Position numbers and translations under genes: made by a program. Shown in pieces: positions 9,501 to 15,891 of a stretch of 64,000 nucleotides of DNA (the stretch's first letter is position 1; each line of letters begins with the position of its first letter). The notes beneath the pieces were generated by a model. That model was not told the origin of the DNA. It saw only the letters and a program-made list of their open reading frames with translations, and did no database searches. The DNA is taken from assembly GCA_964456985.1 (NCBI GenBank), contig CAYWDH010000011.1, positions 7,585-71,584 on the forward strand. Direction: 5' to 3'. This DNA is from WJMT01 sp964456985 (GTDB lineage Bacteria; Acidobacteriota; Aminicenantia; Aminicenantales; Aminicenantaceae).

Positions 9501-9756
9501 AGGTAAAAACCAGCTGCTTTCCATCCGGGGTCCACAAAGGCTTGTAATCATAGGCTATATGGTCAGTAATCCTCCGGGCATCCCCTCCTTTTGAGGAAAC
9601 AACCCAGATATCCCCCATATAAGAAAAAGCAATCATGCTCCCGTCATTGGAAAGAGCCGGATACCTGAGACCTATAAGTTCTTCGGAATACACAGATCCC
9701 GAAAACATCACCGCACCTAATAAAACTAAAATCCATATAAGACTTTTTTTCTTCAC
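6589..9756 (-). CDS. Tricorn-like S41 peptidase with WD40-type propeller, exported
   Basis: A 1055-residue exported peptidase. A signal peptide (residues 1-25, ending VYSEE) precedes repeated PD40/TolB-type blades with motifs such as SPDGNWVIF and WSPDSAYLAV to about residue 540. A Lys/Glu/Asp-only linker lies at about 555-580, then a second propeller-like part and the Tricorn core with a PDZ segment (GDELVSVNGQSV). The S41 domain has LDLRYNFGGN and NEVTLSDGEMTA with the probable nucleophile Ser. Its expected role is degrading peptides in the periplasm or at the surface. GTG start with AGGGG 7 nt upstream. It heads the minus-strand series with the racemase-like lipoprotein, pfkA and the small unknown gene. 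Family assignment is strong. Confidence 0.9.
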   Translation of the reverse strand: MKKKSLIWILVLLGAVMFSGSVYSEELIGLRYPALSNDGSMIAFSYMGDIWVVSSKGGDARRITDHIAYDYKPLWTPDGKQLVFTSNRNGNDDIYVIDSEGGVPRRLTYHSAGDVGNDISPDGNWVIFHSGRSSSSSLFKISLQGGNAYPILDTYWSWPYYADLSPDGQKYVFSLGMENGYWWRRGYRGSNTSEIWRKGFDTKQAELVISDQSNCFWPHWGPSEGTIYFVSDRQYNNKNIWSVGKDGTGLTPVTHFKEGDIKWLSIADDVALSVYERDFGLWITDLEKGESHPVKISAPSETKNSRTFHYKEASVSEYRISPDGKKIAAVVRGDIFVMASKGGFARNITRTPWREKQINWDKDSRFLVYICDKNANPDIYLVSALGDEEPELLVSSLEDELLPTFSPDGKWIAYYRGKKQIRLISSDKKDDHLLIEGDFGGRFGDVFVWSPDSAYLAVVPQRNSNSDIFAVDINSKQKILLTDTAYDEGSPYWSQDCKFMLFSSNRFGHSFPEFTGKWDIYRVDFAPEKPEFKEDKFEELFKAEDKDKEDEKKKDKEEKDKEEPKVVFDMEDIERQTKRITNSLGDDSAFVISPVDKETVYFVSDTDGTYHLWKTSLKKEERGKFEPFMPAIRYPRSLQCRKGGEYLYYLSSGNIGRINLKSSKSERVSFDVDIKVDKVDEYEQMLGEVYYTLKHYYYDEKLHNVDWDGLYEKFKPVLQQVREDRDFYDYANEMIGYLNSSHSGIRGTMGLRTEEPSAHVGAEWDLAEGKVFLKRIIKDGPLYFYREEISQGDELVSVNGQSVKAQENIWKLFNGKIGKRIVLSFKKDKAGEEKKVSVEPISAGRESRLVLEEWIDSRRDYVKKNTDDKIAYIYMRAMGWGDLERFLKELERDAVPRKGLILDLRYNFGGNVHDRVLQALTKPVYAKWKIRGLSETPQSSYGFEDKPIVLLVNEVTLSDGEMTANGFKALDRGPVIGNTTYGWLIFTTGAGLMNGAYFRLPFWGCFTLDGKDLETSGGVKPDIEVVNDLNNELSGADPQLEKAISVINDLIKEKK

Positions 9757-9841
9757 TTCATTCCCCTTTCATAAATTATTTAACAAAAATACAGAACAGA
9801 ATTAATAGCCTTGACGATGAACGAGTCAAAGCTGATGTGTC

Positions 9842-9872
9842 ATTGCGAACGACCGTAAGGGAGTGAGGCAAT
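9842..9872. repeat. REP-like element behind cspA
   Basis: ATTGC and GCAAT bracket a 21-bp GA-rich core (ending GGGAGTGAG). This resembles the palindromic interspersed repeats, reading roughly CATTGCGA...GGCAATCTC, that I know from many bacterial genomes. It sits 12 bp past the cspA stop codon. Only one copy occurs in the window, so the call rests on recognition. Confidence 0.35.
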
Positions 9873-9883
9873 CTCAGCCCCGC

Positions 9884-10087
9884 TCAGGCTTTCGTCACAT
9901 TTTTAGCCACAAGGCCGCGTTCGTTTTCTTCTATATCAAAATTGACTTCTTCTCCCTCTGTGAGTGTTTTAAAACCGGGCATGGCAATGGAGGAATAGTG
10001 AACAAAAATGTCCTTATCCTGCCCCTCCTGTTCAATAAATCCATACCCTCTCTCATCACTAAACCATTTCACAATTCCTTTAGCCAA
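9884..10087 (-). CDS. cspA: Cold-shock domain protein (Csp family)
   Basis: A 67-residue single cold-shock domain, the normal length of CspA-family RNA chaperones that melt mRNA secondary structure. The N-terminal KGIVKWF, RNP1 (GYGFIE) and RNP2 (DIFVHY) are intact, as is the closing VAKNVTKA. Start ATG is preceded by GGAGG at good spacing. The gene stands alone and has a strong promoter about 157 nt upstream, giving the long 5' untranslated region typical of cold-inducible csp transcripts. Function is certain at family level; cold inducibility is inferred only from the leader length. Confidence 0.95.
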   Translation of the reverse strand: MAKGIVKWFSDERGYGFIEQEGQDKDIFVHYSSIAMPGFKTLTEGEEVNFDIEENERGLVAKNVTKA

Positions 10088-10243
10088 GACTTAAACCTCC
10101 TTACGTTTTATAAGCACATACCTGTTGATAAAACGAATGAACATTGGAAAAAATTAATCCTGTGTTTTTAATTCCATGGCGAGACTTACTTTTTTGGTGG
10201 GACTTTTCTCATTAAAAACTCAAAACTCTCATTACTCTCTAGT

Positions 10244-10272
10244 CTTATAGCACAGGAAAAATCAATTGTCAA
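10244..10272 (-). promoter_or_regulatory. Promoter of the cold-shock gene
   Basis: On the minus strand a perfect TTGACA (10272-10267) is followed by a 17-bp spacer and TATAAG (10249-10244). Transcription would start near 10237, leaving a 5' leader of about 150 nt before the cspA ATG. This is the best consensus promoter in the window. Confidence 0.7.
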
Positions 10273-10348
10273 AACTATTTTCCCCTGGAAATAATGAAAA
10301 ATGGAGTGTTTTTATATAAGGATATTAAAAAAATTTTAAAATAGAGCC

Positions 10349-10444
10349 ATGGATATCACCTCTGGTATCATTGCAGTGATTCAATCTTCGCCTCCTCAAG
10401 CTCAGCTCTCCATAGCCGCTGAGGAACAATCCGAGTATATTTAA
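10349..10444 (+). pseudogene. Remnant of an IS91-type transposase C-terminus (tentative)
   Basis: This 31-codon open frame reads SGIIAVIQS near its start and ends PPQAQLSIAAEEQSEYI. That end resembles the tail I remember for IS91-type transposases (PPP...LxxAAEExxEYx). No start signal or rest of the gene is present; the frame is closed by a stop 12 bp upstream. It lies about 60 bp before dispersed module copy 1. On its own it is weak; it gains weight because two other modules carry clearer transposase pieces. Confidence 0.3.
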
Positions 10445-10500
10445 AACTCTAATTCCTTACTTCTGGGGCAAGGGAAAGCTCTATTCTTACTGAACATCAC

Positions 10501-10586
10501 TAATTCTCATTTCTGTTGGATTTTGTTGACCAGATGTGTTTTTTGTTTGTATTATAATCAAAAGAATTGCTTTGAGGGCAGAAATT
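10501..10586 (+). promoter_or_regulatory. Dispersed promoter-leader module, copy 1 (leader truncated)
   Basis: TTGACC at 10526-10531, an 18-bp spacer and TATTAT at 10550-10555, followed by the first part of the shared leader (GCTTTGAGGGCAGAAATT). Downstream of that the copy diverges, and the 127 bp up to the YVTN lipoprotein gene at 10713 are unique. The rest of the 10088-10712 gap holds the cspA leader and promoter, the transposase-like remnant at 10349 and nothing else that I can identify. Confidence 0.55.
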
Positions 10587-10712
10587 CTATAAAGAGGATC
10601 GGCATACGTTTCTTTAGAAAAATAAAGATTTGAAAACTCTATATTTAAATCAGATAAAACTCAAAGCGGAGAAGAGTAGAATAAAAAAAAATAAAAAAAA
10701 GGAGTAATTAAA

Positions 10713-11747
10713 ATGAAGTATCTACGTATCTGTCTGGTCTTCCTGTGGGCAATGGCAATATTGAGCTGTACCCCAGCTCAAGAGCAAGAGCCGGGCGGTT
10801 ATCACCTGCTTAAAAAGCATGTGCTTGGTGGTGAGGGCGGATGGGATTACATGGCACTGGACGGCCGGACCCGCCTCCTCTATGTGACACACAGCAATAC
10901 TGTCGAGGTCCTGAATGTCGACACCGGTGTTAAGGGTGAGCCGATTGTCAATCTCAATGGAGCCCATGGGGTGGCCTTTGCTCCGGAAAGAAACCGGGGA
11001 TATATATCTAATGGCAGGGGCAACTCTGTTTCCGTCTTTGATCTCAAAACTCACGAGATCCTTGAAGAAATTCCATCCTCTGGCCAAAATCCTGACTCCA
11101 TCATGTACGATGCTTACTCAGATCGAGTTTTTACTTTCAATGGCAGGACAGGGAACGCAACGGCCATAGATGCTGCTGAGAACAAGGTTGTCGGGACGGT
11201 CGATATCGGGGGTAAGCCTGAATTCTGTGTCACGGATACCAAAGGCACGATCTTTGTGAACAACGAGGACACAAGCGAGATTGTCGCCTTCGACTCCAAG
11301 TCTCTCGAAGTAATAAAACGGTGGTCGATCGCACCCGGTGAGGGTCCGAGCGGTTTGGCCATTGACCTCAAAGGCAAGCGACTGTTCAGTGTTTGCGATG
11401 AAGTTATGGTCGTTTCAGATTTCGTCAATGGAAATGTCGTCACGACGGTCCCCATTGGCCGTCGTCCAGATGCCGTTCGTTATGATCCTGAGACCAAGTT
11501 GATCTTCGCTTCGAACGGTGAGGGAACCCTGACGGTCATCAAACAGGAATCTCCTGACGAGTACACTGTCATAGAAACAATCCCAACGGCCCGCGGTGCC
11601 CGAACCATGGAGCTTGACCCCAAAACGCACCATGTCTTCGTCGTAACGGCGGAATATGGTCCGACTCCGGAGCCCACCGAAGAGCGGCCGCGGCCCCGAA
11701 CCCCTGTCATCCCGGGTTCGTTCATGGTGCTCGAATTCGCGAGATAA
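10713..11747 (+). CDS. YVTN-family beta-propeller lipoprotein
   Basis: A 344-residue lipoprotein: signal segment LRICLVFLWAMAILSC with a clear lipobox (Cys19 or so), then six to seven blades of the YVTN/surface-antigen type, with repeated VxxF/DxxTxE phrases such as GNSVSVFDLKTHEILEEI and GNATAIDAAENKVVGTV. The C-terminus is Pro/Arg rich (TEERPRPRTPVIPG). Such proteins usually sit on the cell surface and bind ligands; no enzyme motif is seen. A good AAGGAG is placed 9 nt before the ATG. Module copy 1 lies upstream and is the likely promoter. Base composition is visibly richer in G and C than the peptidase cluster to the left, a hint of separate origin. Confidence 0.8.
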   Translation: MKYLRICLVFLWAMAILSCTPAQEQEPGGYHLLKKHVLGGEGGWDYMALDGRTRLLYVTHSNTVEVLNVDTGVKGEPIVNLNGAHGVAFAPERNRGYISNGRGNSVSVFDLKTHEILEEIPSSGQNPDSIMYDAYSDRVFTFNGRTGNATAIDAAENKVVGTVDIGGKPEFCVTDTKGTIFVNNEDTSEIVAFDSKSLEVIKRWSIAPGEGPSGLAIDLKGKRLFSVCDEVMVVSDFVNGNVVTTVPIGRRPDAVRYDPETKLIFASNGEGTLTVIKQESPDEYTVIETIPTARGARTMELDPKTHHVFVVTAEYGPTPEPTEERPRPRTPVIPGSFMVLEFAR

Positions 11748-11830
11748 TCCGAATCGTCACCCCAGGCTTTACATATTCTTTACTAAGGGAGATCTCTATT
11801 CTTTCTATGCCGCATTAAAAATGATTTTCT

Positions 11831-11893
11831 GATATTCTCCCTCTTTATGGGTTACTTGTTGACCGGACGACTTTTTTGTGTGTATTATTAATG
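11831..11893 (+). promoter_or_regulatory. Dispersed promoter-leader module, copy 2 (promoter part only)
   Basis: The upstream tract GATATTCTCCCTCTTTATGG, TTGACC at 11859-11864, an 18-bp spacer and TATTAT at 11883-11888 match the other copies. The leader is replaced by a short one with AAGGAG. A seven-codon frame (11891-11914, MVKRRLS) ends in TGATG, so that its stop overlaps the start of the next gene. Confidence 0.6.
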
Positions 11894-11913
11894 GTGAAAA
11901 GGAGATTGAGTTG

Positions 11914-13023
11914 ATGAAAAAAAAGTTTGTTCTGTTTTTGGTGATATTGCTGCTTTTTCCACTGACATTATTAGCCCAAAGCGGCCAGAAAATGATATTG
12001 AGGTTCTTTGCGGAAGGGACCATGCAGGCTATGGGGATTTATGGTCCAGCCGGTGTCAAAATCAAGGCAGAAGGATATGCCTATTTAGCTCCAGGAACTC
12101 AGGGGAAAATTACCGGGAAAGGTGATATCTCTGTGACCATGGATTTCAATTATCAGAAAACAGGCTATGTGAGCATAAGCCAACTTAAGGGTTATGGACA
12201 AGTGGAAGTTGTGGGGAAGAAAGAAGGTAAATTCCTGCGATTCTATTTTAAACCAGGCAGCATCCCCTGCAAAGGAGAGATCGTCATTAATTATCCGCCT
12301 CCGATGGGTACACAAAAGGAACCGTATGAGGATCAGTTTAATCCCCAAGTTATCGCGCCAGAAGGAAATCCGGAAGCAAAAATAGAGTGGAGGAATTCAG
12401 CAGGAGTGGAATTCAGTTATGGTCCTGAGAGCTATGCAGGGGGAGCGCAGAAAGCGTCTTGGAAATCTGAATTAACTATACATAACTTGGAACATTGGAA
12501 AATTCATGTAAAAGGGGAGGAGACTGATACCTTACAGCCCCCGATCAAGAATCCGAAACTTAAGACACAAAGCAAAGAGTTGCCTGTTGCCGGGAAGTTT
12601 GAATGGGATCTGACCGGTGAGTTTTATATAATCGGGGTAGAAGGGGCAAGGCAGTATCATGAAGGACATATTGTCTCTTCAGTAATCACATCAGGGGTTG
12701 TTTTTGATTTTAATGATCTTTACAGACCGCAGGAACTTCCGAGCTTTAAAACTTTGATGACAGAGGGAGAGATCGGCGGGAAGATGATTGGGATGGGCGA
12801 TACTGTTCAGCTGCAATGGCCCAAATTCATACCAAAGATTAGTTACTCCTTTGTTCCCCAATTATCCTATTTGGGACAGGAGCGCCCTCGAAGAGAGTTC
12901 AAATCAGGAGATTTTATGGGTTATCTTTCAAGTGAGAAGTTGCCCCTGTTGGATGGACTGAGCTCTACAATGGAAGTGTCTGACTGGCTGAAATACAGAA
13001 TCACACTCAAAAAGATTAAATAA
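11914..13023 (+). CDS. Secreted protein of unknown function
   Basis: I do not recognise the family. The 369-residue product starts with a textbook signal peptide (KKK, then FVLFLVILLLFPLTLLA, cleavage near AQSGQ). The rest is beta-rich with alternating Gly/aromatic residues (for example GYVSISQLKGYGQVEVVG) and few Cys. Two stretches mention a lysine-rich linker around KNPKLKTQSKEL. ATG at 11914 is chosen because AAGGAG (11899-11904) sits 9 nt before it and the signal peptide begins there; an upstream in-frame ATG lacks a site. Expression should come from module copy 2 directly upstream. It may be a periplasmic or surface protein. Confidence 0.65.
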   Translation: MKKKFVLFLVILLLFPLTLLAQSGQKMILRFFAEGTMQAMGIYGPAGVKIKAEGYAYLAPGTQGKITGKGDISVTMDFNYQKTGYVSISQLKGYGQVEVVGKKEGKFLRFYFKPGSIPCKGEIVINYPPPMGTQKEPYEDQFNPQVIAPEGNPEAKIEWRNSAGVEFSYGPESYAGGAQKASWKSELTIHNLEHWKIHVKGEETDTLQPPIKNPKLKTQSKELPVAGKFEWDLTGEFYIIGVEGARQYHEGHIVSSVITSGVVFDFNDLYRPQELPSFKTLMTEGEIGGKMIGMGDTVQLQWPKFIPKISYSFVPQLSYLGQERPRREFKSGDFMGYLSSEKLPLLDGLSSTMEVSDWLKYRITLKKIK

Positions 13024-13032
13024 TCATAATAG

Positions 13033-13093
13033 AGAGCGGAAATTTGATGGAATGAAGGGAAAATCATCATCAACAGAAAAACGGTATTCCTAT
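13033..13093 (+). repeat. Dispersed module, copy 3 (leader half only)
   Basis: From GAGAGCGG to AAAAACG (about 50 bp) this copy is identical to the leader of module copy 4 at 15.8 kb, but the promoter half is missing; it begins right after the stop of the preceding gene. About 140 bp of AT-rich sequence separates it from the FtsX permease gene. It shows that the leader can exist without its promoter. Confidence 0.6.
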
Positions 13094-13235
13094 AGATATT
13101 TTTAATGAGGATGGGAAATAGCCGGAGAGTTTTCCCTGAACTGGCTTCGTTTCAAAAGAAAAATGTAGGATGGAACTTTTTGTTTTAATATTTCGTTTGT
13201 TTTTATAGGGTAAAGTAGAATAGGGAAATTTGTTG

Positions 13236-15611
13236 ATGCTTAAAAATTACCTTAAAGTCGCTCTGCGGAATATCTTTCGTCATAAAGGCTACTCCGCGCT
13301 GATCATATTCGGCCTTGCTCTGGGGATGGCGATTTTTCTACTGGCGGCTGTTTACACCCGATATAATTTCAGCTATGAGAGGTTCCATAAAGGTGCAGAC
13401 AGGATCTACTTGGTGGTACAGGTCCTGCCTTCAGGAAACAAAGGACATCAAAATACCGCTATCACACCAGCTCCGCTTCTCTCTGCGATGACAAGTGAAT
13501 TTCCAGAAATTGAGGAAGCAACCCGATTCTCTCGGGGAAGAAGAATGATAGTAAGAGCAGGGGATCAATGCCATTATGAAAGCAACGTTCTCCTGGGAGA
13601 GAAGAACTTTTTTTCCTTTTTCAACTTTAGATTGCTCAGAGGAGACCCTCTTTCTGCCCTGGATGAACCGAACTCGATTATTCTATCCGAAGATTCAGCT
13701 CTGAAGTATTTCGGCGATGATGATCCTCTGGGAAAAACGCTGACTCTCGACAATAATTTCGATGTTACGGTGACAGGGATCATAGAAAATCCTCCAGAGA
13801 ATACTCGAATCCGGTATGATTTCCTCGCTCCATTGCAAGCCGCCCGAATCCTCTACAACTGGATGGATGACTGGACGGTCAGCAGTCAGTCTAGTTTTAT
13901 TAGACTTTATAAAGGAATGAAACCAGAAAGCCTGGAGGGAAAATTCCCCGCATTTATAGGCAAATACTATCCTGATTCCCCGGAGTCTCCCAACAAGCTC
14001 TTCCTTTTGCCTTTAGTTGATTTTCTCCGAACAGCAGAATCTTTAGGTTTGAAGTCTCATTTAGACTACGATCCCAAGTTCACTATCTCCTATTTCTTGA
14101 TAGCGATGGCCTTTGTGATTCTTATTGTGGTCGCCATCAATTTCATGAACCTCTCTACATCCAGGTACATGTACAGGGCTAAGGAGATCGGCATGCGCAA
14201 AGTCATTGGCGCCAGCCGGATACAGCTGATCAAGCAGTTTTTAGGAGAATCCGTCATCACCACATTCTTTTCCCTACCCTTGGCACTCCTACTGTTTTAT
14301 CTGTTGAAACCAGCTTTTCATGCGTATATAGAAAGCCATATCACCCTTTCACCCTGGAACTATCCCTGGCTCTGTGTTGTCCTTTTAGGCGGCACGGTTC
14401 TTTTAGGTGTTTTTGCGGGCAGCTATCCGGCCTTTCTCCTCTCTTCCTTCAAACCCGTACAGGTACTCAAGGGGAATATTAGAGTCGGTCGCAAAGGAAC
14501 ATCTCTGCGCAAAATTTTGGTAATTTCTCAATTCACGCTCTCTATATTGATGATCGTTTTTTCTTTGACCATAGGGCGGCAGGTGAACTATTTCACGGAG
14601 ATGGACCACGGCTTTCAGAGAGAAAAGGTAATCACTATCGCTCTCCCTCCTGAATCCCGGGATAAGCTTGAGCTTCTAAAAAAAGATCTGGCCTCTCATC
14701 CGGATATTCTGAGTGTTTCCTCGGCACAGAATCGGCCCATCAACTGGGGATCAGAAGATCAGGTCATACCTGAGGGGTATGACGAAAGAGATGCCTGGAC
14801 GATGAATACATACGGTATAGACTATGGTTTCATTGAGCTCCTGGGAGTTCAGATTCTTCAAGGAAGAAGTTTTTCCCCAGAATATGAGGACAGGGAAAAT
14901 TTTATCCTCAATGAAACAGCGGTCAGACAGCTCAAGTGGGACAATCCGCTCGGAAAAACGTTAAGGCTAGACGGAAAAAAAGGTCAGGTTGTCGGGGTAA
15001 CGAAGGATTTTCTTTTTGATAACCCGCATTGGGGAATCAGACCAGCTGTTCTCTATTTAGAGAAAAAAGAACCCGGTTATCTTTTTGTTAAAATATCAGA
15101 TGTCCCTCAAACGAGGATGATCGAAGCCATAAAACAGAAATGGCAAGCTTTGGTACCGGGGCTTCCGTTCACCTATTCTACCCTGGAGGACAGGTTCGAT
15201 GCAGCCTACCGATATGTCGGACAAATGGCCGTCGTTTTTGGAGCCTTTGGGGTACTGGCCATCTTCATCTCATGTCTGGGACTGATTGCTATGGCGTTTT
15301 ATTCGGTCAGCAGAAGAACGAAAGAAATCGGAGTCCGGAAAGCCCTGGGGGCATCTGTGCCTGGTATTACCCGACTTCTTCTCATCGGGTTTCTCAAACA
15401 GATTATACTTGCCAATGTGGTCGCATGGCCCCTGACCTATTTTCTCCTGAAAAAATTCCTTCAGTTTGCCTGGGCTTACACTCCCAACATCTCCTTGATC
15501 CTGTTTGTTCTGGCCGCTCTAGTGACGCTATCGACCGCAATCCTTTCGGTTATTTATCAGACGGTCAAGGCCTCTCTGACCAATCCAGCTGAGGCGTTGC
15601 GCTATGAATAG
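13236..15611 (+). CDS. MacB/FtsX-type ABC transporter permease
   Basis: A 791-residue permease with the double MacB-PCD plus FtsX layout: N-terminal helix (YSALIIFGLALGMAIFLLA), a periplasmic core with GEKNFFSFFNFRLLRGDP, three central helices, a second periplasmic core and three C-terminal helices. The conserved cytosolic phrases REIGMRKVIGAS-like (KEIGMRKVIGAS, KEIGVRKALGAS) appear before each bundle and the end NPAEALRYE is typical. No ATPase gene is adjacent, so it is an orphan that must borrow one. Such proteins export peptides or drugs or move lipoproteins. ATG 13236 is preferred over in-frame TTGs six and three bases upstream because MLKNYLKVALRN is the usual family start. Confidence 0.88.
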   Translation: MLKNYLKVALRNIFRHKGYSALIIFGLALGMAIFLLAAVYTRYNFSYERFHKGADRIYLVVQVLPSGNKGHQNTAITPAPLLSAMTSEFPEIEEATRFSRGRRMIVRAGDQCHYESNVLLGEKNFFSFFNFRLLRGDPLSALDEPNSIILSEDSALKYFGDDDPLGKTLTLDNNFDVTVTGIIENPPENTRIRYDFLAPLQAARILYNWMDDWTVSSQSSFIRLYKGMKPESLEGKFPAFIGKYYPDSPESPNKLFLLPLVDFLRTAESLGLKSHLDYDPKFTISYFLIAMAFVILIVVAINFMNLSTSRYMYRAKEIGMRKVIGASRIQLIKQFLGESVITTFFSLPLALLLFYLLKPAFHAYIESHITLSPWNYPWLCVVLLGGTVLLGVFAGSYPAFLLSSFKPVQVLKGNIRVGRKGTSLRKILVISQFTLSILMIVFSLTIGRQVNYFTEMDHGFQREKVITIALPPESRDKLELLKKDLASHPDILSVSSAQNRPINWGSEDQVIPEGYDERDAWTMNTYGIDYGFIELLGVQILQGRSFSPEYEDRENFILNETAVRQLKWDNPLGKTLRLDGKKGQVVGVTKDFLFDNPHWGIRPAVLYLEKKEPGYLFVKISDVPQTRMIEAIKQKWQALVPGLPFTYSTLEDRFDAAYRYVGQMAVVFGAFGVLAIFISCLGLIAMAFYSVSRRTKEIGVRKALGASVPGITRLLLIGFLKQIILANVVAWPLTYFLLKKFLQFAWAYTPNISLILFVLAALVTLSTAILSVIYQTVKASLTNPAEALRYE

Positions 15612-15631
15612 TCGTTGTGATGTAGGGGCAT

Positions 15632-15745
15632 ATGAGCAAAATTTACCGCCGACGTCATCCGGAACGCACCGTGTTTTACAGCGCGCTTTTCTATTATTTT
15701 GAGTCATTTCTTCTGGAACATGAAAACCGGTTTGAGAGACACTAA
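15632..15745 (+). pseudogene. N-terminal fragment of an IS91-type transposase
   Basis: A 37-codon frame starting ATG and reading SKIYRRRHPERTVFY and later FLLEHENRFERH. This matches my memory of the N-terminus of IS91-type (Y2/zinc-binding) transposases, whose first 40 residues run YRPRHPE...LY...F..F...YE.RFER. It stops at TAA where the rest of the protein should follow, and module copy 4 begins at once. The fragment lies between the FtsX permease stop and the next module, on the plus strand. Confidence 0.5.
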
Positions 15746-15880
15746 AGTTCTCTTTTTTATGGGTCACTTGTTGACCGGACGTAATTTTTGTGTGTATTAT
15801 ATTCAATAAAGTCGCTTGGAGAGCGGAAATTTGATGGAATGAAGGGAAAATCATCATCAACAGAAAAACGAATTTCCTAT
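15746..15880 (+). promoter_or_regulatory. Dispersed promoter-leader module, copy 4
   Basis: TTGACC (15771-15776), an 18-bp spacer and TATTAT (15795-15800) are followed by the full leader (GAGAGCGGAAATTTGATGGA and on to ATTTCCTAT). Here the leader frame is broken early (ATG GAA TGA). A different frame starting at ATG 15839 runs to TAA 15890-15892, which overlaps the ATG of the downstream gene as TAATG. Confidence 0.65.
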
Positions 15881-15891
15881 GTTGTTTGCTA

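Noticed and set aside
15140..15592. 150-codon open frame inside the FtsX permease gene.
   Set aside because: It lies wholly within a well-supported gene, and shows no family features or start signals.
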